Shown: piece by piece, positions 62,719-64,000 of the stretch
Layout: each line of letters opens with the position of its first letter
Numbering within the stretch: the first letter of the stretch is position 1
Source of the DNA: Fontisphaera persica
Lineage (GTDB): Bacteria > Verrucomicrobiota > Verrucomicrobiia > Limisphaerales > Fontisphaeraceae
DNA length: 64,000 nucleotides
NCBI RefSeq assembly: GCF_024832785.1
Contig: NZ_CP116615.1
Location: 4,526,001-4,590,000, forward strand
Direction of reading: 5' to 3'
The notes under the pieces: model-generated
Databases searched by the model: none
Seen by the model: only the letters and a program-made list of their open reading frames with translations
What the model was told of the DNA's origin: nothing
Made by a program: the position numbers and the translations under genes

Positions 62719-63336
62719 TCAGGAGGATTTATTTTCGGTGAAATAAAGGTAAATGCCGTAGGCCAGATGCGGTAGGCCAAACAGCGCCCCCATCCACAGA
62801 TGCGCGGCAGCGCCGGCGGGGGGTGGGCCGGCGCGTAAAAAGTAACCGCCCAGGCCCAGGCCCACCAGCGCCATCAATCCGCCAAACAAGCGGATGCCCC
62901 GCCGCATGAAAAAGCCGGCGGCATTGACGGCCAGCCCGTAAAGGAGCAGCCATAAGAGCAGCAATTCATACACGCTTTCCGGTTCGGGCTGTCCCAGGCA
63001 CCAGTAGAGGCTCAGGACGACAGCGGCGAGGGCCGGCAGCGCCACCGCTTGCGCCACGCGGCGCATGGGCGGCGACCAGAAGGGTTCGGCCGCCTTGAAG
63101 GCCTGCCGGCGGATTAACAAGCTCACCAGCACGGCGGTCACCGCCGCCGTGCCGCCCCAGAACAGCACGAAGGCGACTGGCTCGCCCAGGTGGGTGGTCC
63201 ACCCCAGCACGCCTGCCGCCAGGCCCAGCACGCCCGTGAGGGTCATCACCGGTGCCAGTGCCCGCCGATACAAGGCGGAGCGCTCCATCAAGGTCCGGAT
63301 GGTATGCAGTTGTTGTGCCGCCCAGTCAGAGTTCAT
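62719..63336 (-). CDS. Multi-spanning membrane protein of unknown function
   Basis: A 205-residue protein with about six hydrophobic helices, among them LAPVMTLTGVLGLAAGVLGW, PVAFVLFWGGTAAVTAVLVS, VALPALAAVVLSLYWCLG and LLLLWLLLYGLAVNAAGFFM. The short N-terminus is MNSDWAAQQLHTIRTLMERS, a pattern seen in membrane proteins paired with winged-helix regulators. I chose the ATG at 63336; the frame runs on to 63603, but that part lies in the space before the divergent oxidoreductase gene. The stop is 3 bases from the start of the regulator gene, so the two form an operon. Function unknown. Confidence 0.75.
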   Translation of the reverse strand: MNSDWAAQQLHTIRTLMERSALYRRALAPVMTLTGVLGLAAGVLGWTTHLGEPVAFVLFWGGTAAVTAVLVSLLIRRQAFKAAEPFWSPPMRRVAQAVALPALAAVVLSLYWCLGQPEPESVYELLLLWLLLYGLAVNAAGFFMRRGIRLFGGLMALVGLGLGGYFLRAGPPPAGAAAHLWMGALFGLPHLAYGIYLYFTENKSS

Positions 63337-63454
63337 GAGGTTACTTTGCCCGGAGATGGAGAGGGCGGCAAGCGTGAAGCCGGGCTGGCAGGCGCCAAGG
63401 TTTGGTGGGTTGAATAAAGCGGAAGGGCCGGCGTCCAATAGGCGTACGCTGCGT

Positions 63455-64000
63455 ATGAAGCAACCCAGGTCTTCTTGTTTTTCGCGCCGCCGGTTTTTGC
63501 GCGCCTCGGCGGTGACGGTGACTGCGGCCACTGTATTGCCGGGGCACATTTTGGGCTTGAACGGGGCCACACCGCCCAGCGGCAAATTGAATCTGGCCTT
63601 CATTGGGGTGGGCGGCCGGGGCGGGGCGAATCTGGACGGGTGCGCCGGAGAGAATGTGGTGGCGTTGTGTGATGTGGACCGGGCGCGGTTGCAGAAGGCT
63701 CAGGAGCGTTTTCCCCAGGCCCGGGGATACCAGGATTACCGGAAGCTGATGGACGAGGTGGGGCGCGAGCTGGACGCGGTGGTGGTTTCGACCCCCGACC
63801 ATACGCACGCGGTGACGCTGATGCGCGCCATCAAGGAGCGCAAGCATGTGTACTCCGAGAAACCGCTGGCGCATTGTGTGCAGGAAGTCCGGGCGCTGCG
63901 GGCGGCGGCGCGGCAGTACCAGGTGGTCACGCAACTGGGCAATCAAGGCCATTCCTCCGATTCCATTCGCCGTTTTCATCAGATGATTCAGAGCGGCTTC
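63455..64000 (+). CDS. Gfo/Idh/MocA oxidoreductase with Tat signal (truncated by window end)
   Basis: The first 182 codons of an exported oxidoreductase. The N-terminus carries a twin-arginine signal (FSRRRFLRASAVTVTAAT), then the Rossmann motif LNLAFIGVGGRGGANLDGC, VVALCDVD and the EKP motif in HVYSEKPLAHCVQEVRAL. The family's later QLGNQGH segment is present at the end. Tat-exported, usually cofactor-loaded, members of this family are characteristic of Planctomycetes and Verrucomicrobia and are linked to glycan breakdown. The 118-base gap to the membrane-protein gene should hold divergent promoters. The 3' end lies outside the window. Confidence 0.9.
   Translation, partial: MKQPRSSCFSRRRFLRASAVTVTAATVLPGHILGLNGATPPSGKLNLAFIGVGGRGGANLDGCAGENVVALCDVDRARLQKAQERFPQARGYQDYRKLMDEVGRELDAVVVSTPDHTHAVTLMRAIKERKHVYSEKPLAHCVQEVRALRAAARQYQVVTQLGNQGHSSDSIRRFHQMIQSGF

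Noticed and set aside
1-64000. CRISPR arrays, tRNA/rRNA genes, insertion sequences, restriction or toxin-antitoxin systems
   Set aside because: I looked for regular direct repeats, cloverleaf-like genes and transposase or nuclease motifs and found none that stood up.

Overview
The window is GC-rich bacterial chromosome. Its content points to a member of the PVC group, most likely Verrucomicrobiota (Limisphaerales/Pedosphaera-like): a PVC-type cytochrome fused to a long HEAT-like region, a Tat-exported Gfo/Idh/MocA oxidoreductase, LL-diaminopimelate aminotransferase for lysine and cell-wall synthesis, several prepilin-type proteins of the FTLxE class, and a GH29 fucosidase. The assignment is inferred from gene content; there is no rRNA in the window. 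I saw no tRNA, rRNA, CRISPR array, insertion sequence or integrase.

Layout. 1-9.7 kb: a ProC-like reductase converges on an RND efflux permease/adaptor pair; next a small redox operon (thioredoxin, DUF2892-like and DUF6132-like membrane proteins), then proA, an ATP-grasp-like hypothetical and a MarC-family protein. 9.8-14 kb: a three-gene pseudopilin/PilX-like operon and a receiver-kinase hybrid. 14-27.4 kb: mostly housekeeping and metabolism (glyS, dapL, a Gfo/Idh/MocA enzyme, a divergent ETF pair, rsmD, a DCC thiol oxidoreductase, GH29, an exported pilin-like protein, recJ, purM). 27.6-31.4 kb: a compact HK97-type capsid cassette (prohead protease, major capsid protein, a signal-peptide protein, a head-tail connector) without terminase, portal, tail or integrase genes. 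31.5-43.6 kb: exported and envelope proteins, including an M16 peptidase pair and a 2014-residue alpha-2-macroglobulin with an intact CxEQ thioester motif. 43.6-45.6 kb: an operon of DJ-1, ABM monooxygenase and iron alcohol dehydrogenase. 45.8-48.9 kb: rpmH-rnpA-yidD-yidC-jag. 48.9-51.8 kb: a nitrilase-family hydrolase and nrfHA for nitrite reduction to ammonium, the latter behind an FNR/CRP-like box correctly placed over a good -10 element. 51.8-56.9 kb: an overlapping operon of ACP, FkbH-MaoC fusion, polysaccharide-deacetylase-like protein and GNAT-like protein. 57-64 kb: a PVC cytochrome protein, a gene for only the C-terminal half of carbamoyl-phosphate synthase large subunit, a winged-helix regulator with a membrane partner, and a truncated Tat-signal oxidoreductase.

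The two strongest candidates for undescribed systems are the minimal capsid cassette (27626-31395) and the ACP/FkbH-MaoC/deacetylase/GNAT operon (51839-56855). The best-supported regulatory observation is the FNR-like promoter of nrfHA. All family calls were made by reading motifs, without database searches.
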